64,000 nucleotides of DNA from Halobaculum litoreum (GTDB taxonomy: Archaea; Halobacteriota; Halobacteria; Halobacteriales; Haloferacaceae). Shown here piece after piece: positions 54,660 to 63,891 of the stretch. The notes under the pieces were generated by a model. It saw only the letters and a list, made by a program, of their open reading frames with translations. It made no database searches and was not told where the DNA came from. The stretch lies in contig NZ_CP126156.1 of the NCBI RefSeq assembly GCF_030127125.1, forward strand, positions 2,046,001 through 2,110,000, written 5' to 3'. How positions within the stretch are numbered: position 1 is the first letter of the stretch; each line of letters starts with the position of its first letter. A program made the translations under genes and the position numbers.

Positions 54660-54824
54660 ACCGGCCGTGGTCCCGTGTTCGTACTTGAACGTTCGCGGCG
54701 GGACGGCACGTCGCCGTCGCGGCGAGGTCGCGACGCCTCGGCGGAGCGAAAGCGAGGGGGATCTGTTACCGCGAGCGGGGGCGGAGCCCGAGCGAGCGGC
54801 GTGTTGGCACCGAAGGCGGGTCGT
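54660..54824. repeat. Intergenic region with GAGCGA-type palindromic motifs
   Basis: Between the Cas4-like and Cmi4-like genes lies CGAGGTCGCGACGCCTCG (54722-54739), an imperfect palindrome. It is followed by GGAGCGAAAGCGAGG and GAGCGAGCGG. Similar motifs recur near 37920-38070. They look like haloarchaeal intergenic repeats, possibly linked to transcript ends. No gene is seen here. Confidence 0.4.
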
Positions 54825-55421
54825 TCAGAAGGAGACGTTCGTCTCGATGTCCTCGGCGGCCTCCCGGAGGCCGTCCTCGCGGGCGTCCTCCGTCAGGCCG
54901 GTCTTGAGGTCCGACTCGGTGAGCAGTTCGGCGAACTCGTCGCGGAAGCGGTCGTTCGCCCGCGTCGAGCGCACGTCCGCGGCGACGACCTGCGAGTAGC
55001 GGGCGACCGTCCCCTCGTCTGCGTCGAGTTCGGCCGCGCGCTCGCCGACCGGCACGTCCTCGACGACCAGCGAGCGGAGGTCGCCGAGGTCGAACGGCGC
55101 GTCGCGGTCGGCCTCGCGCACGAGGTGGAGGTCCATGCGGGCGTCGAAGACGGTGGCCTCGTCGACGCCCAGCTCCGCGGCGACGGCGGCGTCGCCGGCG
55201 TCCTCGAAGAACAGGCGGACGACACGGCGGAGGTCGTCGTCGTCGAGCCCGGACGCGAAGTCGTAGCGCTCGCGCATCCGGCCGACGAGTTCGGCGATCC
55301 GCTCGTCGGCGTTCGACTCGGCCGCCAGCGAGCCGCGCCCCTCCTCCTGTCGCTCCGTGACCGTCTCGCCCCCGGTCGCGTCGACGAAGATGTCGCGGAG
55401 TTCGGCCGTCTTCTCGTCCAT
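54825..55421 (-). CDS. Cmi4-like haloarchaeal protein (conditioned medium-induced protein 4)
   Basis: This 198-aa acidic helical protein starts at ATG 55421 (MDEKTAELRDIFVDATGGETV). The middle looks like two sigma-like helix-turn-helix units: LRRVVRLFFEDAGDAAVAAELGVDEATVFDARMDLHL, then LRSLVVEDVPVGERAAELDADEGTVARYSQV. The C-terminus ends DIETNVSF. Haloarchaeal homologues carry the name conditioned medium-induced protein 4, recalled rather than searched. A DNA-binding role is plausible. Confidence 0.68.
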   Translation of the reverse strand: MDEKTAELRDIFVDATGGETVTERQEEGRGSLAAESNADERIAELVGRMRERYDFASGLDDDDLRRVVRLFFEDAGDAAVAAELGVDEATVFDARMDLHLVREADRDAPFDLGDLRSLVVEDVPVGERAAELDADEGTVARYSQVVAADVRSTRANDRFRDEFAELLTESDLKTGLTEDAREDGLREAAEDIETNVSF

Positions 55422-55468
55422 AGAGAGGGAGGAACGCCGTCGGCGGGCAAAAGGGTGTTGGCGACGGC

Positions 55469-55519
55469 GGGGCGGCGGGAACGGGGCGGCGGGAGCCGGG
55501 TGGCGGGAGCCGGGCGGGG
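55469..55519 (+). other. G-run cluster with G-quadruplex potential
   Basis: Eight runs of three or four G are separated by loops of one to four bases: GGGG-CGGC-GGG-AAC-GGGG-CGGC-GGG, then AGCC, TGGC, AGCC and C loops. It lies in the 205-bp gap between the Cmi4-like gene and the Hdr-like gene, upstream of the latter's promoter. In such GC-rich DNA this may be chance, but the density is high. Confidence 0.45.
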
Positions 55520-55574
55520 ACCGGCGGCGCGGGACGGACGGAACCGGCCGCCGGCGGCCGGCCGGTCGGATCGA

Positions 55575-55592
55575 TCACACACGATGGTGTGA
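55575..55592. promoter_or_regulatory. Inverted repeat TCACAC-N6-GTGTGA next to TATA (candidate operator)
   Basis: TCACAC at 55575-55580 and GTGTGA at 55587-55592 are exact reverse complements around ACGATG. The palindrome ends four bases before the ATTTAA TATA box (55597-55602), overlapping where TFB would contact the BRE. The ATG of the Hdr-like gene follows at 55627, about 27 nt past the TATA. The arrangement suits a repressor or activator binding as a dimer. Confidence 0.6.
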
Positions 55593-55626
55593 GAAGATTT
55601 AACCGCGGACGCGAGTCGGATCGGGT

Positions 55627-57750
55627 ATGCAAGCCGACGTGACGCGGGAGACCTTCTGGACCATCGGTCCGGTCGGGAAGGCCGCGTTCTACTACTTCGC
55701 GGCGGTCGCGCTCGCGATCTTCGCGTACGGCACCTACCGCCGGTTCGCCCGGTACGCCGACGGCGAGGACGACTGGTTCGATCGCCTCGACGACCTGCCG
55801 GGGCGGGTGCTGCGCGCCGCCCGGATCGTCGCCTCGAACCGCAACCAGTACGACCGCGACCTGTACGCGGGCGTGATGCACTCGTTCATCCTGTGGGGTT
55901 TCCTCACCCTCCTCATCGGGACGACCATCCTCGGCATCGACCTCGACTTCTGGCGCCCCGTGACCGGCGAGTCGTTCTTCGTCGGCGACTTCTACCTCTC
56001 GTACTCGTTCGTGATGGACGCGATGGGGCTGCTGTTCGTCGTCGGCGTCGGGATGGCGATCTACCGGCGCTACACCGAGCGCGACGGCCGTCTGTGGGGC
56101 AAGCACACCTCGCTGGAGGACGACGCGTTCGTCTGGACGCTGTTCGTGCTCGGCGTCGGCGGCTACGTGCTGGAGGCGTTCCGCATCGTCGGGTCGGCGC
56201 AGTTCGCCGAGTTCGAGCGTGTCTCGTTCGTCGGCTACTTCCTCGCCGGCGTGTTCGCCGAGGCCGGCCTGACTGTTCCGATGGCCGAGACGCTGTACAC
56301 GGTGACGTGGTGGAGCCACGCCCTGCTGGCGTTCGCGTTCATCGCCGCGATCCCGTACGCCAAACCGTTCCACATGATCTCGTCGTTCGCGAACGTCGTC
56401 ACCCGCGACGAGAAGGCCGGCGTGCGACTGCCGGGCGTCCCCGCCGACGCCGGCCCCGACGAGATCGGCTACGGCTCCATCGAGGACTTCTCGTGGCGCC
56501 ACATCCTCGACCACGACGCCTGCACGAAGTGCGGCCGCTGTTCCTCGGTGTGCCCGGCGAAGGCGTCAGGGCGCGACCTCGACCCGCGCGACGTGATCCT
56601 CGACCTGAAGCAGTACCGCGAGGACCTCGACGCCGGCCGGACCGAGGAGATCGAGATCGTCGCCGACGGCGGCGACTCCGTCATCGCGGCGGAGTCGATG
56701 GAGTCGTGCATGTCCTGTATGGCCTGCATGGACGCCTGTCCGGTCGACATCGAGCACGTCTCGGAGTTCACGCAGATGAACCGCCGGCTCACCGAGACGG
56801 GCCAGATGGACGAGATGGTGCAGGACGCCATGATGAACGTGTTCCAGAACGGCAACACGTTCGGCGACCCCGCCCGCAAGCGCCCCGAGTGGACCGAGGA
56901 CCTGGACTTCGAGGTGCCCGACGCCCGCGAGGAGGACGTGGAGTTCCTCTGGTACGTCGGCGAGTACCCCAGCTACGACGAGCGCAACCGCCGGGTCGCC
57001 CGCTCGCTGGCGACGCTGCTGGAGCGCGCGAACGTCTCCTACGGCATCCTCTACGAGGACGAACAGCACGACGGCAACGACGTGCGCCGCGTCGGCGAGG
57101 AGGGGCTGTTCGAGATGCTCGTCGAGGACAACACCGAGGCGTTCGCCGCCTGCACCTTCGAGAAGGTGGTGACGACCGACCCCCACTCGATGAACACGTT
57201 CCGCAACGAGTACCCCGAGATGAGCGAGTTCGACGCGCCCGTGTTCCACTACACGCAGGTCGTCGAGAACCTCGTCGACCAGGGCCGTCTCGGGCTGGAC
57301 GGGACGGAGCTCGACTACACCGTCACGTACCACGACCCGTGTCACCTCGGCCGCATGAACGACGTGTACGAGGCGCCCCGGGAGCTGATCCGCGCGACGG
57401 GCGTCGACCTCGCCGAGATGCCGCGCAACCGCGCGGACTCGTTCTGCTGTGGCGGCGGCGGCGGCGGCCTCTGGATGGACCAAGACGAGGACGTGAAGCC
57501 GAGCGAGGAGCGCCTCCGCGAGGCGCTGGAGGACACCGCGGCGGGCGACGCGGTCGAGAAGTTCGTCGTCGCCTGTCCGATGTGCGGGACGATGTACGAG
57601 GACGGCCGCAAGACCGGCGACTTCGAGGACGACATCGAGGTCGTCGACATCGCGGAGCTGCTGTGTGAGGCGCTGGCGACGAAGGACGGCGTCGCGGTCG
57701 ACGCACCCGCGGACGCGGACGGCGACACCTCGCCGGCGGCGGCCGACTGA
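55627..57750 (+). CDS. Hdr-like membrane-bound iron-sulfur oxidoreductase
   Basis: This 707-aa protein fuses a NarI-like membrane part (about 1-280, five to six helices with His residues for haem b) to two 4Fe-4S motifs. These are CTKCGRCSSVCP near residue 299 and CMSCMACMDACP near residue 361. Two HdrB/LutA-type CCG cysteine-rich domains follow; the clearest parts are HDPCHLGRMNDVYE, SFCCGGGGGGLW and ACPMCGTMY. In haloarchaea, proteins of this type are thought to pass electrons from electron-transfer flavoprotein or lactate-type oxidation to quinone. A palindrome at its promoter suggests tight regulation. Confidence 0.88.
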   Translation: MQADVTRETFWTIGPVGKAAFYYFAAVALAIFAYGTYRRFARYADGEDDWFDRLDDLPGRVLRAARIVASNRNQYDRDLYAGVMHSFILWGFLTLLIGTTILGIDLDFWRPVTGESFFVGDFYLSYSFVMDAMGLLFVVGVGMAIYRRYTERDGRLWGKHTSLEDDAFVWTLFVLGVGGYVLEAFRIVGSAQFAEFERVSFVGYFLAGVFAEAGLTVPMAETLYTVTWWSHALLAFAFIAAIPYAKPFHMISSFANVVTRDEKAGVRLPGVPADAGPDEIGYGSIEDFSWRHILDHDACTKCGRCSSVCPAKASGRDLDPRDVILDLKQYREDLDAGRTEEIEIVADGGDSVIAAESMESCMSCMACMDACPVDIEHVSEFTQMNRRLTETGQMDEMVQDAMMNVFQNGNTFGDPARKRPEWTEDLDFEVPDAREEDVEFLWYVGEYPSYDERNRRVARSLATLLERANVSYGILYEDEQHDGNDVRRVGEEGLFEMLVEDNTEAFAACTFEKVVTTDPHSMNTFRNEYPEMSEFDAPVFHYTQVVENLVDQGRLGLDGTELDYTVTYHDPCHLGRMNDVYEAPRELIRATGVDLAEMPRNRADSFCCGGGGGGLWMDQDEDVKPSEERLREALEDTAAGDAVEKFVVACPMCGTMYEDGRKTGDFEDDIEVVDIAELLCEALATKDGVAVDAPADADGDTSPAAAD

Positions 57751-57771
57751 CCGGACGGGCGCGCGACCGGG

Positions 57772-58605
57772 CTACGCCGACGCCGGCTTCTCGACCGACA
57801 GCGCGAACGACAGCGGCAGGTCCGGGCCGCGCTCGTCGTCGTCCGGCTGGACGAACCACTCCCCGTCGCGCTCCAGCCAGTCGAACCGCCGCCACTCACA
57901 CACCGGGAACTCCTCCAGCGCCGTCACCCGGAGGCCCGCGTCGGCGGCGGCGGTGACGTGCGCCGAGAGCGGTCGGTGGTACTGGTAGGTCGTCGCCGCC
58001 TCGAACTCGGCGTCGGGGTCGGCGTACGACGCGCCGTCGGTGACCTCCATCTCGACGGGGTCGAGGTACGGGTAGGCGTACGCGGGCGGGTCGCCGTCGA
58101 ACGCCGCCGCCAGCGGGTGGTCGTCGACGAACAGCGCCTCCCCGCCGGGCGCCAACAGGCGGTCGACCGTCTCGAAGAAGCCGTCCAGGTCCGGGAGCCA
58201 ACAGAACACGCCGTAGGTGGCGACGACGACGTCGAACCGGTCCGCCAGCGTCCCGGCGGCGTCGTACACGTCCGCCTCGACGAACCGCGCCGCGTCGGGG
58301 TCGATGCCGGCGCGGTCGCGGAGGTCGCGCGCCGTCGCCAGCGCGACCGGCGAGAAGTCGACGCCGACGACCGTCGCACCCGCGCGCGCCCACGAGAGCG
58401 TGTCGAGGCCGATGTGGCACATGAGGTGACAGACCGACGCGCCGTCCGCGTCGAGGCGCTCGCGTTCGATCGAGTGCAGGCTGGAGTCGCCCGCGAGGAA
58501 CCCCTCGACGTCGTAGTGGTCGGTCTCGGGGTGGACGGCCGCGCGCTCGTCCCAGTTCGCCCGGTTGGCGGCGCGCTCGGCGGCGTGGCGTTCGGGCTCC
58601 CGCAC
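57772..58605 (-). CDS. Class I SAM-dependent methyltransferase
   Basis: This 277-aa protein has the Rossmann methyltransferase motif I region SVCHLMCHIGLDTLSWARAG, motif II VVGVDFSP, and VVVATYGVFCWLPDLDGFF as motif IV. LLAPGGEALFVDDHPL is the post-motif strand. The usual GxGxG is altered (MCHIGLD), as in some haloarchaeal and ubiquinone-like methyltransferases. The target is unknown. The ferredoxin gene lies just upstream, with a three-base gap between the ferredoxin and this gene's start. Confidence 0.85.
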   Translation of the reverse strand: MREPERHAAERAANRANWDERAAVHPETDHYDVEGFLAGDSSLHSIERERLDADGASVCHLMCHIGLDTLSWARAGATVVGVDFSPVALATARDLRDRAGIDPDAARFVEADVYDAAGTLADRFDVVVATYGVFCWLPDLDGFFETVDRLLAPGGEALFVDDHPLAAAFDGDPPAYAYPYLDPVEMEVTDGASYADPDAEFEAATTYQYHRPLSAHVTAAADAGLRVTALEEFPVCEWRRFDWLERDGEWFVQPDDDERGPDLPLSFALSVEKPASA

Positions 58606-58608
58606 GGG

Positions 58609-59733
<1,125 letters not shown>

Positions 59734-59761
59734 TTAGGTCGCGTGGTGTCGAGTCGCCGAC

Positions 59762-60250
59762 GTGAACCGCGTCAACGAAGACGACCTCGAGTGGGACGAC
59801 GCCGACCGCGGCGAGCGGGTGGGCTGGCGGCGCAAGAAACTGGCCGCGGCCGCCGGGGGCGACGACCTCGGCTGCTCGCTGTACGAACTCCCCGCGGGCA
59901 AGCGCGCGTGGCCGTACCACTACCACAGCGCGAACGCCGAGGCGCTGTACGTCCTCGCGGGCGAGGGGACGCTCCGCCACGCCGACGGCGAGACGCGCCT
60001 CCGCGCCGGGGACTACGTGGCCCTCCCGGCCGGCCCCGAGGGCGCACACCGCGTGGTCAACGACGCCGACGACACCCTGCGCTACCTCGCGCTGTCGACG
60101 ATGCGCGACCCGGAGGTGCTCGTGTACCCCGACTCCGAGAAGGTGGGCGTGCTTGCCGGCGGCCCGCCCGGCGGCGACGGCGAGCGCGACGTGAGCGCGT
60201 ACTTCCGCCGCGACGACGCGGTGGACTACTGGGACGGCGAGACGGAGTAG
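59762..60250 (+). CDS. Cupin-fold protein, 162 aa
   Basis: GTG 59762 starts VNRVNEDDLEWDDAD. The cupin core has YHYHSANAEALYVLAGEGTL (HxH and Glu ligands) and GDYVALPAGPEGAHRVVND (second His). It matches COG3837-like cupins that bind metal and a small ligand. The C-terminus has VLVYPDSEKVGVLAGG and a tail ending DAVDYWDGE. It is divergent from the secreted-protein gene and convergent with the FKBP gene, seven bases apart. Confidence 0.85.
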   Translation: MNRVNEDDLEWDDADRGERVGWRRKKLAAAAGGDDLGCSLYELPAGKRAWPYHYHSANAEALYVLAGEGTLRHADGETRLRAGDYVALPAGPEGAHRVVNDADDTLRYLALSTMRDPEVLVYPDSEKVGVLAGGPPGGDGERDVSAYFRRDDAVDYWDGETE

Positions 60251-60256
60251 CCCCGC

Positions 60257-60784
60257 TCAGGCGACCTCTCCCCGGTCGCCCGTGTCGGCGTGGGTGTCGT
60301 CCGCGGCGTGCACCTCCAGCACGCGGATCTCGAACGCGACGCGCCGTCCGGCGAGTTCGTGGTTGAAGTCGACGACCGCCTCCGCGTCGTCGACGGCGAC
60401 GACCCACCCCACGTCGCCGCGCTCGCTGCGGACGAGGTCGTCGACCGCGGCGGTCGTGTCGCTGCGTGCCTCCAGTGCGTCGCGGTCGACGGCGACGACC
60501 GCGTCGTCGTCGCGGGCGCCGTACGCGTCCGCGGGGTCGAGCACGACCGTCTCCGTCTCGCCCGGCGCCATCCCCCTGACCGCCTCGTCGACGCCGGGGA
60601 GGACGTGCCCCTCGCCGACGCGGAACTCCAGCGGCGCGAAGTCGCGGTGGTCGTGGTACACGCCCTCCGCGAGCGCGACGTCGACGTCGGTCGTCTCGAA
60701 CACCGCGCCGGCGTCGTCGCCGTCGGCGAGCCGGCCCGTCAGGTGGACGATCGCGATCCGGCCGGGTTCGGCGGTCGCGGTCAT
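60257..60784 (-). CDS. FKBP-type peptidyl-prolyl isomerase (SlyD-like)
   Basis: This 175-aa isomerase starts at ATG 60784, overlapping the stop of the sulfite-oxidase-like gene (ATGA). It has IAIVHLTGRLADGDDAGAVFETT, FRVGEGHVLPGVDEAVRGM (FKBP active site) and ETVVLDPADAYGARDDD. The inserted flap (about 105-150) and VDFNHELAGRRVAFEIRVLEV complete it. SlyD-like proteins help fold cofactor-bearing proteins, often with metal. The four-base overlap suggests it helps fold the molybdoenzyme before Tat export. Confidence 0.87.
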   Translation of the reverse strand: MTATAEPGRIAIVHLTGRLADGDDAGAVFETTDVDVALAEGVYHDHRDFAPLEFRVGEGHVLPGVDEAVRGMAPGETETVVLDPADAYGARDDDAVVAVDRDALEARSDTTAAVDDLVRSERGDVGWVVAVDDAEAVVDFNHELAGRRVAFEIRVLEVHAADDTHADTGDRGEVA

Positions 60785-62274
60785 CGCTCCGCCACGGTGC
60801 ACGTCACCGCGTGGGACTCGTAGGCGTTGTTGCCGTAGCCGCCCTGGTTCCACGGGAACCGGTCGTTCTCGATCCCCCGGAGCTGTTGGTCCGGCGCCGA
60901 CACCGTCGCGGGCTGGGTGTAGCCGCGCTCGTCGGTCGCCCGGGAGGCGATCGTGTGCTCGCCCGGCGCCGGCGAGTCCCACACGTAGCGGAACTGCCGC
61001 CAGCCGGTCGTCCCGCCGACCGGGCCGAAGAACTCCGCCTCGTCCCACGTGTCGCCGCCGTCGGTCGACACCTCGACCGTGTCGACGGCGTCGTCGCCCG
61101 CCCACGCCACGCCGATCACCTCGATCGTGCCCGACGGCGACGGCGTCACCGTCTGCCCCTCGCCGGGGTAGCCGACGAGCGACTTCTCCACCTGGTCGTA
61201 CATGTACGCGTTCCTGATCTCGCCGGTGCGCTCCATCTGCTCGCGCGTGTCGTACGTCGGGAGCCGCTCGTACTGGGTGGCGCTGGCGTCCTCCTCCGGG
61301 TCGATCCGGTAGGAGTACTGCTGCCAGTGGGTGAACGTGCGCTGGCCGCTCTCGGGGGCGCCCGCCTCCTCCCACGGCTGGCCGATCACCATCGTCTCCA
61401 TGACGTGCATCCGGTCGACCCACTTCACGTTGTTACAGCCGAACCAGCCGGGGACGAGCAGGCGCACCGGGAAGCCGTGGTCGGCCGACATCGGCGACCC
61501 GTTCATGTTGTACGCGAGGATCGTGTCGTCGAGCACCTTCGACATCGGGATCGAGCGGGTGAACACGTCCTCGCCCTCCGGGTGCTCGCCGCCCATCACG
61601 GTGAGGAAGTACTCCTCGCTCGTCTCGGCGCCGTACGCCTCGAGGATCGCCGCGATCGGCGTGCCGGTCCAGACGGTGTTGCCGACGGCGCCGTACGTCC
61701 ACTGGTTCCCCCCGACCTGCGGGTCGAAGTACGACCGCCCGTTGCCCGCACACTGCATCGTGTGGGTGACCGACGCCGTGCCGAAGGAGTGTTTGAGCTC
61801 CTCCATCGTCAACTCGACCTCGCTGTCGACGAGGCCGGTCAGGGAGACGGTCCACTCCGACTCCTCGATGCTCGGCGTCGGGTAGTGGTTCCGGATGTAG
61901 TGCTCCTCCCGCGAGGTGATGTACTCGGCGTACGTCGACCGCGCGGCCGCCTCGGCGTTCTCCGGCTCCGGCGAGAGGATCCGGAGGCCGGGGTACCGCT
62001 CGGCGAGCGACGGCCCCTCCTCGGCCGGCTCCTCCGTCTCGGTCGGCTCCTCCGTCTCCGTCGCCATCGGCTCCTCGGTCGCGGTCCCCGCGGTCGTCCC
62101 GGTCTCCGTCCCCGGGGCGCTCCCGCCACAGCCGGCGAGCACGCCCGCGCCCGCCAGCGCCCCCGTCGCCGCGAGGAAGCGCCGCCGCTCGAGGTAGCGA
62201 GCCCGCGCGGACGCCGCTGACTCGGTCGGCTCGCCGTCGTCGTGGCCGGTGTCGTGTTCGCTACTCCGTGACAT
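60781..62274 (-). CDS. Sulfite oxidase-like molybdopterin enzyme, Tat-exported lipoprotein
   Basis: This 497-aa protein starts at ATG 62274. The N-terminus has a twin-arginine signal with lipobox (RRRFLAATGALAGAGVLAGC), so the enzyme is anchored on the outside. A Thr/Glu-rich linker follows. The oxidoreductase molybdopterin domain has Cys in HTMQCAGNGRSYF (Moco ligand), NTVWTGTPIAAILEAYG and HGFPVRLLVPGWFGCNNVKW. The C-terminal dimerisation domain has EVIGVAWAGDDAVDTVEVS and YVWDSPAPGEHTIASRATD. It oxidises sulfite or a similar substrate. Neighbouring halocyanin may take the electrons. Confidence 0.92.
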   Translation of the reverse strand: MSRSSEHDTGHDDGEPTESAASARARYLERRRFLAATGALAGAGVLAGCGGSAPGTETGTTAGTATEEPMATETEEPTETEEPAEEGPSLAERYPGLRILSPEPENAEAAARSTYAEYITSREEHYIRNHYPTPSIEESEWTVSLTGLVDSEVELTMEELKHSFGTASVTHTMQCAGNGRSYFDPQVGGNQWTYGAVGNTVWTGTPIAAILEAYGAETSEEYFLTVMGGEHPEGEDVFTRSIPMSKVLDDTILAYNMNGSPMSADHGFPVRLLVPGWFGCNNVKWVDRMHVMETMVIGQPWEEAGAPESGQRTFTHWQQYSYRIDPEEDASATQYERLPTYDTREQMERTGEIRNAYMYDQVEKSLVGYPGEGQTVTPSPSGTIEVIGVAWAGDDAVDTVEVSTDGGDTWDEAEFFGPVGGTTGWRQFRYVWDSPAPGEHTIASRATDERGYTQPATVSAPDQQLRGIENDRFPWNQGGYGNNAYESHAVTCTVAER

Positions 62275-62364
62275 GGTTCGGGGTTCGCCGGATCCGGGCA
62301 AGAAGTGTCGGTTGGCCCACACCAAGCCGGCGGCGCGGCGTCGCGACGCCGCGGCGACCGACGC

Positions 62365-62886
62365 CTACTCGCTCACGCGGACGGTGCCGATCATCCCCTG
62401 CCCCGCGTGGGGTACGCAGACGTACACGTACTCCCCGGGGACGGTGAAGGTGTGTTCGAACGTCGCCCCGGGCGGCAGGATCGCGAAGTGCTGTTCGCCC
62501 TCGTAGGAGGCGAACGGCTCGGCCCCCTCCGGGTTCGAACAGCGGGAGTCGGCGCTCGGGAGGCTCGACACGTTGTGGCCGGGGCTCTCGAACGTCCACA
62601 CGACGGTGTCGTCGACCCCGATCTCGACGAGGTCGGGGACGAACCGGAGGCGACCCTCCGGGCCGACCGCGACCTCCGTGGCCCCCGCGGTCGGCGTCGA
62701 CTCGGCCGTGGGGGACGGGGTCGGCGTCGGCTCGGGGGTGGCCGTCGCCGTCGGCGTGGCCGCCGTCGTCGACGCGGCGTCGTCGCCCGCGTCCGCCCCG
62801 CCGCCCGTACACCCCGCGAACGCCGTCGCGGTCGCGGCGCTCGCGGCGGCGGCCAGTCGGAGGAGTTCGCGTCTGTGGATCCTCAT
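62365..62886 (-). CDS. Halocyanin-type blue copper lipoprotein
   Basis: This 173-aa protein starts at ATG 62886. A Tat-like lipoprotein signal is present (HRRELLRLAAAASAATATAF followed by AGC). A long Thr/Pro-rich linker precedes the cupredoxin domain, in which the copper ligands are visible: His in SPGHNVSS, and Cys, His and Met in VYVCVPHAGQGM. It carries electrons on the outer face of the membrane. It lies 90 bp upstream of the sulfite-oxidase-like gene in the same direction, so it may serve as its acceptor. Confidence 0.92.
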   Translation of the reverse strand: MRIHRRELLRLAAAASAATATAFAGCTGGGADAGDDAASTTAATPTATATPEPTPTPSPTAESTPTAGATEVAVGPEGRLRFVPDLVEIGVDDTVVWTFESPGHNVSSLPSADSRCSNPEGAEPFASYEGEQHFAILPPGATFEHTFTVPGEYVYVCVPHAGQGMIGTVRVSE

Positions 62887-63080
62887 GGGCCGGATCGAAG
62901 GTGTCAGCCGCCATATATCCTGAATTGGTGCACGCCAACCGCCGTCGCCACGTCGCGGGGATCGTCGGGGGGCGCTAATACCGTCGCCCGCCCAACTGCC
63001 GAAAGCATGACACAGCCGGGACGCCTCGGGAGCGACCGCGGCGACGCCGGGCCGACCGCGGCGCCACAGCGAGGTGGCGG

Positions 63081-63830
63081 GTGCGCGAACTGACGTTCGA
63101 CCTCGTGTACGAGCCGGGCGCCGACCCGGTCGCCGACGTGTTCGTCGACCACCCGTCGCTGTCGGCGGACGCGATCGCGGCTGCGTCCGCCGCGACCGAC
63201 TGTGGCGCGTGGAGCGGTTCGCGGGGCCGGGGGAGGCGCTCGACCGGATCGAGCGACACCGCCTCGACCCGGACGCGCCCCACGAGGAGATGACCGACAC
63301 GGAGTGTCGGGCCGTCCGCGAACACGAGGTGCTCGAGCGCACCCCGTCGACGCTCGTCCTCTACACGTTCGTGACGCGGCTCCACCGCTGCGACTCGGTG
63401 CTCGCACAGGCGGCCCGCCGGCTCGATCTGGGGTTCGTCCTCCGGTCGCGGCGGCGCGAGCACCGCCACCAGTGGCGGGTGTTGTTGCGCTCCGCGACGA
63501 ACGTCGGGGTGTTCCGCCGCGAGGCGGCCGCCCACCTCGGGGAGGGGATCCGGCTGGAAATCGGCCGCCTCGGTCCGGTCGACCGCTGGAACGACGACTC
63601 GCTGGCGACGGTGTCGCTGCCGCCCGAACAGCGGGAGACGCTCCTCGCGGCCGTCGAGCGCGGCTACTACGAGACCCCCCCGCGAGATAACCGTGCGCGA
63701 CCTCGCGGCGGCGCTCGACCGCCCGGCCTCGACCGTCTCCTACCGCCTCCGACAGGCGGAGTCGCGGCTCGCGAAGGGGTACCTCGGCCGCTTCGGCAGC
63801 GAGCGGGCGGTCGGCGGACCCGCCGACTGA
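63081..63830 (+). pseudogene. Bat-type HTH-10 transcriptional regulator, two frameshifts
   Basis: The frame from GTG 63081 opens RELTFDLVYEPGADPVADVF. It shifts near 63190-63200 to continue RLWRVERFAGPGEALDRIE and EMTDTECRAVREHEVLE. It then shifts again at a seven-C run (63675-63681), after LAAVERGYYETP, to EITVRDLAAALDRPASTVSYR and LRQAESRLAKGYLGRF. The last part is the HTH_10 domain of bacterio-opsin activator-like proteins. One base lost and one gained cancel out, giving about 249 aa to the stop at 63828. The poly-C site strongly suggests sequencing error. Such regulators respond to light, oxygen or redox and often control local genes. Confidence 0.8.
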
Positions 63831-63891
63831 GCTGCCCCGTCGGCGGGCTCGCCCCCGAAGCCACATATCCGTCGCGCCCGTACTCGGAGGT

